64,000 nucleotides of DNA from Ostrinia nubilalis (GCF_963855985.1 NC_087097.1:901001-965000), one strand, 5' to 3'; counted from the stretch's first letter, positions 11,216 through 20,474 are shown. The notes: generated from the letters alone by a model not told the origin. Made by a program: numbers and translations.

Positions 11216-11782
11216 TGGGTGTAGTCTTAAATCAATGATTACCAAAAAAAATCACGCAGTTAAGTTTTCAAGAACACAAGATGGTGGGTCTAGAATTGGG
11301 ATCTCATTTTTTTTAAATCCCCATGTTTTAAGTCTTTCTTTTTGCAGTCACATTTTAGTCACAAAATAACAAACGTACAAGTAATTGCGCATGCCCAAAA
11401 GCTGCCTACTCACCGCTTTGTATTAACGCCGTTACCATAATATCAAATTTCACATCATTTGGGGGAAGTAATTATTGATGTACTACGCCTCATTCACGAG
11501 GCGGTTCCCTTTCATGAAATCATAAACGAATTTATATTTAACTATTACGGTGATGTAAATTGTGTAATGTAATAAACATTACTAATCTCATGTTGTATTA
11601 ATGATGTTAGTTAAATATGATTCTATGTTATGAAAATGTAAATAAGATTATTAGGTCTAGTTTTTATTAAGTAAGTATTGTTTGATTTAATAAGAAGAAA
11701 GATAAATTGTGCTCAGTATAGTTAGCGACTTTATACGCTTTAATAACGCCTCTACCACTTGGCTGATTTTGATGAGGTATAG
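11216..11782. other. Unannotated DNA
   Basis: Nothing recognised. A 62-aa frame at 11181-11369 overlaps RTE debris and has no domain. Confidence 0.4.
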
Positions 11783-12144
11783 AGTATTAAATTATTTAAT
11801 AAATTACCACAAACTGTTGTAGAACTACCCATTCATAAATTCAAAGCACATATTAAAAGTACCTTAATGAAAAAGGGCTACTATAAAGTCGATGATTATT
11901 TAAAAGATAAAAATGTTTGGGATGCGTAACTGCCTAGCTCGCATAAATATTTATAACTATGAATTTTGAAAACCTGTAAACCTTTGAAAAAGAGGCTGAC
12001 AATAGTGTCTGAGTTTCTTGCGCTGCTTCTTCTCAGCACTGGCCCATTTATTGTCCTGAAGCAGTGGTAGGGTTAATACTGGGACGTGTAAAAGTGCTTT
12101 TTTAAAGCCTACTTACAGAAATAAATGAGTTTTACTGAGTTTTA
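11783..12144 (+). pseudogene. 5'-truncated LINE: reverse transcriptase C-terminal tail and 3' UTR
   Basis: The frame 11783-11929 is open for 48 codons and ends in TAA. It contains LFNKLPQTVVELP followed by a basic stretch and GYYKVDDYL. This pattern (FNKLP, then LP, then a K-rich helix, then a Y-x-V-x-[DE]-[FY] tail) is typical of the extreme C-terminus of Jockey/CR1-group reverse transcriptases. A stop lies directly upstream, so all catalytic parts are missing. The 3' UTR to about 12144 shares blocks with 6325-6500 and 20475-20540. It is a dead insertion whose exact clade is uncertain. Confidence 0.55.
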
Positions 12145-12149
12145 GTTTT

Positions 12150-12220
12150 TTAGAGATAGTTTGAGTCCTGGGAAAGGACAGTGTTTCTTTTACAGACAAA
12201 ATTTCACACGGGCGAAGCCG
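12150..12220 (+). mobile_element. Left half of Helitron-like copy broken by the errantivirus
   Basis: TAGAGATAGTTTGAGTCC and ACAGACAAAATTTCACACGG match the reverse complement of the Helitron-like copies at 3677 and 34182. The sequence stops at GAAGCCG, inside the 3' hairpin. It continues after the errantivirus at 19685 with GCCGTGGACAAACGATAGT, which aligns with the usual GCCGCGGGCAAAAGCTAGT. Confidence 0.75.
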
Positions 12221-12485
12221 AATTACGCTGTCGCCCAGTATGAAGATCGCTGACTTGCTGCCCTACATTAGTGCAATGGTCCGAAGTGCAATTAGTGAAA
12301 GTGACGTCAATCGACATTTTCCTAAAAACTGTAGTTCATTATTTTATCATTCCATAATCATACTTCGATTAGGTCTCATCTTGTTTTAATTATAAGTATT
12401 TCATGTAATTTTCTAATTTCTAATTAAATCTTTTATAAGTATATTCGGTTTTTTTTTCGATCCTCCGATCGCAGCTAACGTATTT
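12221..12485 (+). repeat. 5' LTR
   Basis: It begins AATTACGCTGTCG and ends AACGTATTT; the ends AATTACG/CGTATTT form an imperfect inverted pair. It should carry promoter and polyadenylation signals. A perfect TGACGTCA palindrome lies at 12302-12309. I see no canonical AATAAA; TATAA occurs only as part of AATTATAAGT and TTTTATAAGT. Confidence 0.92.
12302..12309 (+). promoter_or_regulatory. CRE-like TGACGTCA palindrome in the LTR
   Basis: The 8-bp perfect palindrome TGACGTCA is the consensus for CREB/ATF-type bZIP factors. It is duplicated at 19501-19508 in the 3' LTR. The position within the LTR is suitable for an enhancer, but binding is only inferred. Confidence 0.35.
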
Positions 12486-12502
12486 GGCGCAGTCGGTAGG
12501 AT
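12485..12502 (+). other. Primer-binding site
   Basis: TGGCGCAGTCGGTAGG begins at the last base of the LTR. The TGGCGCAGTC type is known from errantiviruses of the 17.6/297 group, where it is assigned to a serine tRNA. The TGG start is as expected for pairing with a tRNA CCA end. Confidence 0.75.
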
Positions 12503-12666
12503 GCTCGCGGGCCGGTTCGCGAGAGTAGATCCTTCTAAATCGCGTCGCGAGTCGCCCGGGAAGCTGTCAAGATTCCATCAACGAGTATCCTGAATCTACG
12601 GACCTGCTGCAGACCAGGAGGAGAATCCAGAACTCGATTCACGGAGAGAACCAGAATGAAATATAT

Positions 12667-12672
12667 GTGAGT
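12667..12672 (+). other. Candidate splice donor for env mRNA
   Basis: GTGAGT at 12667-12672 is a strong donor. An ATG at 12656-12658 lies 11 bases before it, so the leader exon would contribute a start codon and two bases of a fourth codon. Together with the acceptor ending at 17711 this keeps the env frame open. Errantivirus env is known to come from a spliced subgenomic RNA. Confidence 0.55.
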
Positions 12673-12882
12673 ACACTTGAATTGATCTCGTGTTGCTTTC
12701 CTTTTATCATAGTGTTTTAGATCCTTATATTATCCTTTGTGTGTTAATCTTACAACTTCAAGATTTATCACCCTAGAGCCAATAGTCTCCGCGAGTCTGA
12801 ATCCCGTCAGGCTCGCCAGTGTCAATTAGATAATAGTAGAAATATAGATTTAAATCAAAGTTTAAATAACTCGTTTGACGAA

Positions 12883-14136
12883 ATGTCTCACGAGCCAGAC
12901 ACGATATTCAAGGCCCTCCGCCTAGTCCCGGATTTCGATGGGAATCCCAACGTTCTGACAAGGTTCATTAACGTTTGCGATCAGTTAGCAGTAAAATATT
13001 TGAGTAACGCCCCAGGCAGCGAATTTTCCAATCTTTGCTTAATAAATGGCATATTGAATAAAATAACAGGACCCGCTGCATGCACAATCAATTCCAACGG
13101 GATACCTGATAGTTGGTTAGGTATTCGTACTGCCCTTATCAATAACTTTTCCGATCAACGGGACGAAACGGCTCTGTACAATGACCTCTCTTTAGCCACT
13201 CAAAGTAACAAGACGCCGCAAGAATTTTACGATCATTGCCAAACTTTATTCAGTACGATAATGACTTACGTGACTTTACACGAGACAGTACCTACGACCG
13301 TACAGGCTAAAAGGGATCTTTATAAAAAGGTCACCATGCAGGCATACGTTCGTGGACTCAAAGAGCCCTTGGGATCCCGTATACGCTGTATGCGCCCTCC
13401 TACAATAGAGAAAGCCCTGGAATACGTCCAGGAGGAACTCAATATAATGTATCTCCAACAACGTAACGAACCCAATAAGATTCATGCCACCCCTAAAGTG
13501 GCAACACAACCCCTGCCTTCATTTGCTCCGCCACCACGGCATAATCTCCCGATGCCAGTGCCCAACTGGCCTGTTCCCGTAGGACAACAGCCCATGAGGC
13601 CTCCGCCTCAACCCTTCAAACTCCCAGCACCAGGCGCACCTAACATGCGTATCCCAACGAATACTCAGAGGATGTTTAGTGCTCCACCTCCTAATTACAA
13701 TCCCCGCAGTAATATGTTTCGCCTTCCACCCCGAAACAATCAACCACAGTTTCAAGCCCCTCAACCTATGAGTGGTGTCCAACGTTTCACCCCAAGGACA
13801 CTGCCGCATTCCCAAATGTTGACTGGACATGACTGGACTAAGTCAGGGAACCCACCTCCAACAAACTATTTTAAAAGCCGAGAAATGAATGTGAACGAAT
13901 GTTTGACAAACGACGACGGCTACTCATATTACAACAACTACGACCTTTATCATGACCCAGTTTACAATTACTATTGCGATTATTATACTAGCGATTTACC
14001 CGAGTCTACTCCCGAATTAATTTATTATAATTCGACTGACGAATACCAGACAACTGATGAAAATCAACCACAGCCAAGTACTAGCCATGCTGAGCAGGAT
14101 TTTCAGGAGATCACGACATTAAAAAAGCAAAGATAG
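12883..14136 (+). CDS. gag: Gag structural polyprotein of the errantivirus
   Basis: This 417-residue frame lies first after the leader and would form the capsid that packages the element's RNA. Residues 1-200 form the globular part; residues 205-325 are rich in proline (PPPR, PPPQP). Residues 347-390 are acidic and rich in tyrosine, with 13 tyrosines. There is no CCHC zinc knuckle, which agrees with errantivirus Gag proteins, where RNA binding relies on basic stretches. The start at 12883 follows TTTGACGAA and is the first ATG of the long frame. The frame ends in TAG at 14134-14136, just after a slippery heptamer that gives access to pol. Function is assigned from position and composition, since Gag sequences diverge quickly. 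Confidence 0.85.
   Translation: MSHEPDTIFKALRLVPDFDGNPNVLTRFINVCDQLAVKYLSNAPGSEFSNLCLINGILNKITGPAACTINSNGIPDSWLGIRTALINNFSDQRDETALYNDLSLATQSNKTPQEFYDHCQTLFSTIMTYVTLHETVPTTVQAKRDLYKKVTMQAYVRGLKEPLGSRIRCMRPPTIEKALEYVQEELNIMYLQQRNEPNKIHATPKVATQPLPSFAPPPRHNLPMPVPNWPVPVGQQPMRPPPQPFKLPAPGAPNMRIPTNTQRMFSAPPPNYNPRSNMFRLPPRNNQPQFQAPQPMSGVQRFTPRTLPHSQMLTGHDWTKSGNPPPTNYFKSREMNVNECLTNDDGYSYYNNYDLYHDPVYNYYCDYYTSDLPESTPELIYYNSTDEYQTTDENQPQPSTSHAEQDFQEITTLKKQR
14121..14127 (+). promoter_or_regulatory. -1 ribosomal frameshift site A AAA AAG
   Basis: In the gag frame the codons read TTA AAA AAG CAA AGA TAG, so A AAA AAG sits in the correct phase for a -1 slip, three codons before the gag stop. Pol lies in the -1 frame, which is open from 14094. 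I did not identify the downstream RNA structure that usually assists slipping. Confidence 0.75.
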
Positions 14137-17100
14137 AAGTTAATCTTCAAACACAGAGGCAACTTCCGTACATTCAAATAGCTTATCCTCCTCTTAAACT
14201 ATTAATAGACACAGGTGCAAACCAATCCTTCATAAGTCCCGAAGCTGTTCAGCAATACTTTGCTAACTATCCCTTAAACTTTGATCCGTTTGAAGTGACA
14301 AACATACACGCAACTAGTAGAAATAATTACTCTATAACGTTGCCGTATTTTCCTGAGTTTCTTGATAAAGATAATATGAAGCTATTTGTATATCGGTTTC
14401 ACGATTACTTCGACGGTCTTATCGGCCTAGATTTATTAAGTAAATGGGAAGCTCGAATCGATCTAAAAGAAAGCCAACTTTTGACCCGTTTTGCCTCAAA
14501 CCCTATACATATGTACAATTCACGGAACGTGAACCTTTACGAGGATATTATTCCAGCAATGTCCTCTAAAATAATTAAGGTTCCTTTAGATTTGGCTAAT
14601 GGCGAAGCGCTCATCCCGGAACAGATAATTTGTAACTGCATCATTCACGAGTGCCTTACAACCGTCTCTAATAACCGTGGCTACTTAGAAATAGAAAACA
14701 CCACGGCGAACGATATAATATTCTCACTTGATAGCCCCGCGCACGCTGAATTATTTAATATCGAGTGCACTCGCACTCAACAGCCAGCGTCGCGCGCTGA
14801 TGACGTCATCTCGCGCTTACGTACCGAGCATTTGAACGAAGAGGAAAAAGCCAACTTAATTACTCTTTGCTCTCGCTACGCGGACGTTTTTTATATTGAC
14901 GGTGAGCAATTAACATTCACAAATAAGATTAAACACCGGATCAGGACCACCGACGAGGTCCCTGTGCACGCTAAGAACTATCGATATCCTTTTGTTCATC
15001 GAGAGGAAGTTAAGACTCAGATAGGAAAGATGTTGGAACAGGGCATCATCAGACCCTCCGACTCAGCCTGGAGCTCACCCATCTGGGTGGTGCCCAAGAA
15101 AATAGATGCGTCCGGCAAACAGAAATGGCGACTCGTGGTTGACTTTCGCAAACTGAACGAAAAGACAATTGACGACAAATATCCCATACCCAATATCAAT
15201 GACGTCTTGGACAAGCTAGGGAAATGCCAGTATTTCACCACACTTGACCTGGCCAGCGGCTTCTACCAAGTGGAGATGGATCCCCAGGATATTTCTAAAA
15301 CGGCCTTCAATGTCGAGCATGGACATTTTGAATTCCTTCGAATGCCCATGGGACTTAAAAATTCTCCATCCACATTCCAGCGAGTGATGGATAACGTCCT
15401 CAGAGGCCTCCAAAACGATATTTGCTTAGTGTATCTCGATGACATAATTGTCTATAGCACATCCCTCCAGGAACACATGGTAAACCTGGAAAAAGTATTT
15501 CAAAGACTTCGAGAGTCCAACTTTAAAATTCAGATGGACAAATCGGAGTTCTTGAAGCCTGAAACAGCTTACCTTGGCCATGTAATCAGCAGGGACGGTG
15601 TTAAACCAAACCCTAACAAGATCTCCGCTATACAAAAATATCCAATCCCGAAAACCACTAAGGAAATTAAACAATTCCTTGGACTTCTCGGTTACTACCG
15701 AAAATTCATTCCCGATTTTGCACGTACCACCAAGCCTCTGACTCAATGTCTAAAAAAAGGTAGAAAAATACTACTTACTCCCGAATACGTAAATTGCTTT
15801 GAGAAATGCAAGACCCTTCTCACCAATGATCCCATTCTTCAATATCCTGACTTTACTAAAGAGTTCAACCTTACAACAGACGCTTCAAACGTGGCTATTG
15901 GAGCCATATTATCCCAAGGTCCTATAGGATCTGATAAACCTGTGTGCTACGCTTCTCGAACACTAAATGATAGCGAAATTAACTATAGCACAATCGAGAA
16001 AGAACTCTTGGCCATAGTGTGGGCTACGAAATATTTTAGGCCCTACCTATTTGGTAGAAAATTTAGGATACTGACTGACCACAAGCCTCTTGAGTGGATG
16101 ATGAATTTAAAAGAACCAAATTCACGTCTTACTAGATGGCGACTGAGACTGAGCGAATACGACTTCACAGTGCAATATAAGAAAGGCAAAATTAACACCA
16201 ATGCCGATGCTTTGTCACGAATAGAAATTCATCTAGGCGACACTAGATCATTAATGGAAGAAATTGACGAACTTAATTCCCTATTAGGCAACCCGACCGA
16301 GGTAGCCCTCTCTAAACCTAATTCTTCCACTGAGACTGTACATACTAGCCACGAACACCCGATACTAGAAATCCCGATAACTGACGAACCCCTGAATAAA
16401 TTCAACAGGCAAATACATCTCACTATAGTTAATGATGTTAAACGAAAACCCACTGTGACCAAACCATTTGACACACACACACGAACAAGTATACAGCTAT
16501 CAGAAACAAACTTGGAAGAGGACTTAGTAAATGCTATTAAGGAATACGTCAACCCCAAAGTTAAGACAGGACTTCTCATTAGCCCCGCTCTCGCAATGTA
16601 CTCCATTATCCCCATAATACAGGACAAATTTAAGGGCTCTTCAATGAACCTAGTACTAACTAAATCAGAAATAGAAAATGTCAAGGAATATCTCCGCCAG
16701 CAGGAGATAATTCGTCACTATCATGATGGCAAAACTAACCATCGTGGCATCAATGAATGTTATTTGTCCTTATCCCGAAAATATTACTGGCCCAAGATGA
16801 AGGACCAAATCACTAAATTTATTAACGAATGTACCATCTGTGGTCAAGGCAAATACGACCGAAATCCTATTAGACCTCAATTTAATCTTGTGCCTCCTGC
16901 AACTAAACCCTTTGAAATAGTTCACATGGACCTATTCACGGTACAAAGTGAAAAATATGTCACCTTTATAGATGTCTTTACTAAATACGGTCAAGCATAC
17001 CATTTGCGTGACGGTACTGCCCTCAGTATACTACAGGCTTTATTACAATATTGTACTCACCACGGAGTGCCCGTGACGTTAGTAACTGATAATGGTACTG

Positions 17101-17765
17101 AATTTACCAATCAGTTATTCTTAGAATTTACTAGACTGCACAAGATCAACCACCATAGAATCCTAGCCCATTCCCCTAACGATAATGGTAACATTGAGAG
17201 ATTTCACCTGACTCTCCTAGAACATCTAAGACTCCTGAAACTACAGCACAAGGACGAACCCGTTGTGAACCTTTTGCCATATGCGCTTATAGCTTACAAT
17301 TCTTCCATACATAGTTTCACAAAATGCAGACCATTTGACTTACTTACTGGACATTTTGACGCTAGAGACTGTCTAAATATCGACATAACTGAGCACCTTT
17401 TACAGCAATACCTTCAGAATCATAGGGATCGAATGAAGATAGTTTACGATATAGTTAACAACAAATCCCTAGTAGACAGAACAGCCATTATAGAGAACAG
17501 AAATAAAAACCGGGAACCTGAAGTACAATATGCTCCCGAGCAACAAATTTTTATTAAAAATCCTTTAGCTGAACGTCAAAAGGTAGCCCCTCGCTACACT
17601 CAGGATACAGTATTAGCAGATTTGCCCATTCATATTTACACATCAAAAAAACGCGGTCCCATAGCTAAAAACCGCTTGAAACGTATCCCTAAAACAGCTA
17701 ATTTGTTACAGGATACTACTAGGAATGATCCTTCGGATCACTCGGTCTCAAGAGATAAAACTTGA
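14127..17765 (+). CDS. pol: Pol polyprotein: protease, reverse transcriptase, RNase H, integrase
   Basis: Pol is made as a Gag-Pol fusion by -1 frameshifting; the first in-frame ATG is only at 14295, and residue numbers below count from it. The protease active site LLIDTGA lies upstream at 14199-14219. The reverse transcriptase (about 210-480) has the catalytic D318 in LDLASGFYQ and YLDD at 380-383. RNase H (about 525-645) shows D529 (TTDAS), E570, D595 (TDHKP) and D638 (NADALSR). Integrase has an HHCC zinc finger (H810, H816, C846, C849) and a D879-D932-E968 triad with the usual 35-residue spacing between D932 and E968. All key residues are present and no stop interrupts the frame. The last 41 bp overlap env. 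Domain order identifies it as Ty3/gypsy type. Confidence 0.95.
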   Translation, partial: AKIEVNLQTQRQLPYIQIAYPPLKLLIDTGANQSFISPEAVQQYFANYPLNFDPFEVTNIHATSRNNYSITLPYFPEFLDKDNMKLFVYRFHDYFDGLIGLDLLSKWEARIDLKESQLLTRFASNPIHMYNSRNVNLYEDIIPAMSSKIIKVPLDLANGEALIPEQIICNCIIHECLTTVSNNRGYLEIENTTANDIIFSLDSPAHAELFNIECTRTQQPASRADDVISRLRTEHLNEEEKANLITLCSRYADVFYIDGEQLTFTNKIKHRIRTTDEVPVHAKNYRYPFVHREEVKTQIGKMLEQGIIRPSDSAWSSPIWVVPKKIDASGKQKWRLVVDFRKLNEKTIDDKYPIPNINDVLDKLGKCQYFTTLDLASGFYQVEMDPQDISKTAFNVEHGHFEFLRMPMGLKNSPSTFQRVMDNVLRGLQNDICLVYLDDIIVYSTSLQEHMVNLEKVFQRLRESNFKIQMDKSEFLKPETAYLGHVISRDGVKPNPNKISAIQKYPIPKTTKEIKQFLGLLGYYRKFIPDFARTTKPLTQCLKKGRKILLTPEYVNCFEKCKTLLTNDPILQYPDFTKEFNLTTDASNVAIGAILSQGPIGSDKPVCYASRTLNDSEINYSTIEKELLAIVWATKYFRPYLFGRKFRILTDHKPLEWMMNLKEPNSRLTRWRLRLSEYDFTVQYKKGKINTNADALSRIEIHLGDTRSLMEEIDELNSLLGNPTEVALSKPNSSTETVHTSHEHPILEIPITDEPLNKFNRQIHLTIVNDVKRKPTVTKPFDTHTRTSIQLSETNLEEDLVNAIKEYVNPKVKTGLLISPALAMYSIIPIIQDKFKGSSMNLVLTKSEIENVKEYLRQQEIIRHYHDGKTNHRGINECYLSLSRKYYWPKMKDQITKFINECTICGQGKYDRNPIRPQFNLVPPATKPFEIVHMDLFTVQSEKYVTFIDVFTKYGQAYHLRDGTALSILQALLQYCTHHGVPVTLVTDNGTEFTNQLFLEFTRLHKINHHRILAHSPNDNGNIERFHLTLLEHLRLLKLQHKDEPVVNLLPYALIAYNSSIHSFTKCRPFDLLTGHFDARDCLNIDITEHLLQQYLQNHRDRMKIVYDIVNNKSLVDRTAIIENRNKNREPEVQYAPEQQIFIKNPLAERQKVAPRYTQDTVLADLPIHIYTSKKRGPIAKNRLKRIPKTANLLQDTTRNDPSDHSVSRDKT
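17701..17711 (+). other. Candidate splice acceptor for env mRNA
   Basis: ATTTGTTACAG precedes 17712 within the end of pol, with a modest pyrimidine tract. Joined to the donor after 12666, the reading frame matches that of the env ORF, giving a short N-terminal extension ahead of the ATG at 17725. Inferred only. Confidence 0.45.
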
Positions 17766-19398
17766 GAGCTTGGCTGACGGACCAGGACTACTACCCCACA
17801 AACTTGGACCCATGAGATTGACCACTCACCATCATACATTTATACAATATGTTCAACTTGACCTCATCCAAGAAAAAGTCGACTCCCTACAAACCCAACT
17901 GACGAGTTACAAGTCCCGACTTATTAACGATACACACTTACTTTATGAGACTCAAATTGACTATTTAACTGAGAAGCTTGGCAAAGTATCAGTACAATTA
18001 AAATCATTAGAACCCAACCGCGTTAAAAGAGGTATTGTAGATGGCCTTGGATCCGTTATAAAAAGCATAACTGGTAATCTGGACCATTCTGATGCAATAA
18101 AATACAATAAAGCCATTAATCTTCTTAAAAGTAACCAAGATAAAATTGTCTCGGAACTTAATAATCATATTAGCATTAATAAGGAATGGATATCCGAACA
18201 TGACAAAATTTTGACACAAATTGTAGATAACCAGAATAAAATTAATACAACTATTGAATTAATATTGAAAAGCAACGTATACGACGAAAATAGTTTAGTT
18301 AAATATGCCAGACTTGCTCAACTCTTAATTATAATAAGCGAAAACGTTGAAGACCTTGCTCAGGAACTAATTAGGTTAGAAAATAGTTTAGCTTTTATCC
18401 GTGCATCAAGCACACACCACTCTATGATCGATGTGGACACTCTTAGATATATGATAATTAAACTTAAGAATATCTATGGAAATGAACAAGTATTAAATCT
18501 TGAACTTAGGCAATATTATGATGTCATTAAACCAGGCTCATACTACACTGATAATCAGATAGTTTTCATATATAAATTCCCAATAGTATCCAGGGAAATA
18601 TATAGCTTCTATCATCTATCCATAGTCCCTAATAGAAATAATCAGGCTCTAATCCCGACCTATCCTTTCCTAGCAACAAACGAGATTTCATTCATGTACA
18701 TAGAGACAGAATGTCCGAAGCTCAGCAACTGGTATCTCTGTGGAGACGCTACTCACCACCAGCTACGCAGCAAACCTGATTGCATCAACGAGCTCATCGT
18801 CAACCAGATCCTGAAAGAAAATTGCGAATTCTCTACGGTCACCCTGAAGAAAGAAGCCATGGAAAAGTTGGACGACCAACACTACGTCTTATCTTTTCCA
18901 CAACCCAGCAAAGTCCAACTACTCTGCGGGAGACGAGACTACACCACACTTCAAGGAAGCTACCTCATTACGATTCCCGTTGGCTGTCATCTTAAAACTA
19001 CAGAGTTCACCATCACCAATGACAACGACGAAATAAGAGGACAACCTCTGAAGCTGACAGAAATCCCATCTGACACGGAGAAGCAAATCAGGATAACATC
19101 CCACATCAACTTGAACTCCATTGACCTGCAAGGACTACACAGACTCCAGGACAAGATCACTATGGAAGCCCCGATCAATATCACCGACATCCCACTCGAC
19201 GTATATCACACAACCATCCCATTTTATGTGATACTGCTTGCATCGAGTATACTTGCAATCTTCATCGCATACCGGCGCTTCAACAAGAAAAGGAAAGATA
19301 GCCAGACTAAAAAGAAGGAAGAGCATCCAGCACCTTCCGGAGATCAGCAACATCATGACGCGATCCCGGCAACATTTTCACTCAACGTGATAAAATAG
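17725..19398 (+). CDS. env: Envelope fusion glycoprotein of the errantivirus
   Basis: The 557-residue frame overlaps the end of pol by 41 bp. It probably encodes a type I membrane fusion protein of the class shared by errantiviruses and baculovirus F proteins. A furin-type site RVKR lies at residues 99-102, followed directly by a glycine-bearing, moderately hydrophobic segment (103-120) in the position of a fusion peptide. A long helix-prone region follows. A hydrophobic membrane span is at about 496-516, then a basic cytoplasmic tail of about 41 residues. The listed ATG lacks a clear signal peptide; the spliced leader exon would add a few residues at the N-terminus. The frame is unbroken. 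Whether the protein mediates infection or cell-to-cell transfer is not shown by sequence. Confidence 0.88.
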   Translation: MILRITRSQEIKLESLADGPGLLPHKLGPMRLTTHHHTFIQYVQLDLIQEKVDSLQTQLTSYKSRLINDTHLLYETQIDYLTEKLGKVSVQLKSLEPNRVKRGIVDGLGSVIKSITGNLDHSDAIKYNKAINLLKSNQDKIVSELNNHISINKEWISEHDKILTQIVDNQNKINTTIELILKSNVYDENSLVKYARLAQLLIIISENVEDLAQELIRLENSLAFIRASSTHHSMIDVDTLRYMIIKLKNIYGNEQVLNLELRQYYDVIKPGSYYTDNQIVFIYKFPIVSREIYSFYHLSIVPNRNNQALIPTYPFLATNEISFMYIETECPKLSNWYLCGDATHHQLRSKPDCINELIVNQILKENCEFSTVTLKKEAMEKLDDQHYVLSFPQPSKVQLLCGRRDYTTLQGSYLITIPVGCHLKTTEFTITNDNDEIRGQPLKLTEIPSDTEKQIRITSHINLNSIDLQGLHRLQDKITMEAPINITDIPLDVYHTTIPFYVILLASSILAIFIAYRRFNKKRKDSQTKKKEEHPAPSGDQQHHDAIPATFSLNVIK

Positions 19399-19408
19399 TT
19401 GCCGTTCT

Positions 19409-19419
19409 AAGGGGGGAGG
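19409..19419 (+). other. Polypurine tract
   Basis: AAGGGGGGAGG lies immediately before the 3' LTR, where plus-strand DNA synthesis is primed in LTR retroelements. Confidence 0.85.
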
Positions 19420-19684
19420 AATTACGCTGTCGCCCAGTATGAAGATCGCTGACTTGCTGCCCTACATTAGTGCAATGGTCCGAAGTGCAATTAGTGAAAG
19501 TGACGTCAATCGACATTTTCCTAAAAACTGTAGTTCATTATTTTATCATTCCATAATCATACTTCGATTAGGTCTCATCTTGTTTTAATTATAAGTATTT
19601 CATGTAATTTTCTAATTTCTAATTAAATCTTTTATAAGTATATTCGGTTTTTTTTTCGATCCTCCGATCGCAGCTAACGTATTT
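19420..19684 (+). repeat. 3' LTR
   Basis: Identical by eye to the 5' LTR at a constant offset of 7199. It is followed by the GCCG duplication at 19685-19688. Confidence 0.92.
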
Positions 19685-19704
19685 GCCGTGGACAAACGAT
19701 AGTA
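19685..19704 (+). mobile_element. Right half of the interrupted Helitron-like copy
   Basis: GCCGTGGACAAACGATAGT matches the 3' end of Helitron-like copies such as 21694-21713. The final CTAG has decayed to ATAG. Confidence 0.6.
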
Positions 19705-20091
19705 CTTTAGTACAAAAGTTGTTTACAAAAGACCAAATTTAATGCTCTTTTTAAAAAAAACTAAAACTTGATATTCCGTTACGCGTTTCAAAAAACTCTC
19801 ACAATGACAAAATTCGCCCGGTCACGAAGCCATATTCGGAAGAATGGAACAGCGGAATGTACATTTTCTTTGTCACACACTGTTCCGTGCGCATTGTCAG
19901 GTAATTGCCCTTAATTTCGTGGCTTTCACTGTACGGAATTGGAAGTAAAACTTTTGTTAAGTATAGGTAGTGATAAGGCTTTAAAACATTTCGCTAACTC
20001 TTTTATAATGCGAACAGCTAGTCTTTCCCGAACACTATAATCCGGGCCTCTTCAAGGCGAGAGCGAATAGGCACTTACAGGGCAGATATAC
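19705..20091. other. Unannotated DNA
   Basis: Nothing clearly recognised. Confidence 0.4.
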
Positions 20092-20341
20092 ATCGTTTCA
20101 TCCACGAAGACGCGCCCCACCACTTTTTGGTCGAGGAAAGCGGGGGGTGCGGGCAGTTTGATCCGATCTGAGCAATCCGAGCGTCATTATTGTAGTATGC
20201 GTGTGCACTCATGGATAATTATCCAATTGCAACGCTGTAATCACACACACACTACAATAATGACGCTCGGATAAAACTCCACGCACGCCGCGATTCCCTC
20301 CACCAAAAAGTGGTGGGGCGCGTTTTCGTGGATGAAACGAT
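20092..20341. mobile_element. Foldback MITE with ATCGTTTCATCCACGAA ends
   Basis: Arms 20092-20210 and about 20243-20341 are near reverse complements and share CGCGCCCCACCACTTTTTGG. It contains two CCGAGCGTCATTATTGTAGT blocks in opposite orientation. The 62-aa minus-strand frame crossing it is not a gene. Confidence 0.65.
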
Positions 20342-20474
20342 CTATATGTATGTGCCATCCTAGACTGCATCTTACTTAACATCAGGTGCGATTGCAATTA
20401 ATTACTAAGCCGGTATGCTGCATAAAAAAAACTAAATGTAGCTACATAACTAATTCGGATCTAATTCGGAGTTG

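Larger units (their letters stand above)
12221..19684 (+). mobile_element. Complete errantivirus-type LTR retrotransposon (Ty3/gypsy with env)
   Basis: The element is 7464 bp with two 265-bp LTRs that look identical by eye, flanked by GCCG on both sides (12217-12220 and 19685-19688). Order: LTR, primer-binding site, leader, gag, pol, env, polypurine tract, LTR. Size, gene order, the 4-bp target duplication and the fusion-type env match errantiviruses such as TED, 17.6 and gypsy. All three frames are open from end to end, with pol reached by frameshift. Identical LTRs and open frames indicate a recent insertion. Whether it is transcribed or mobile cannot be told from sequence. Confidence 0.93.

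Noticed and set aside
15017..16684. Minus-strand frames inside pol (up to 151 residues)
   Set aside because: They are shadows of the strongly supported pol frame.
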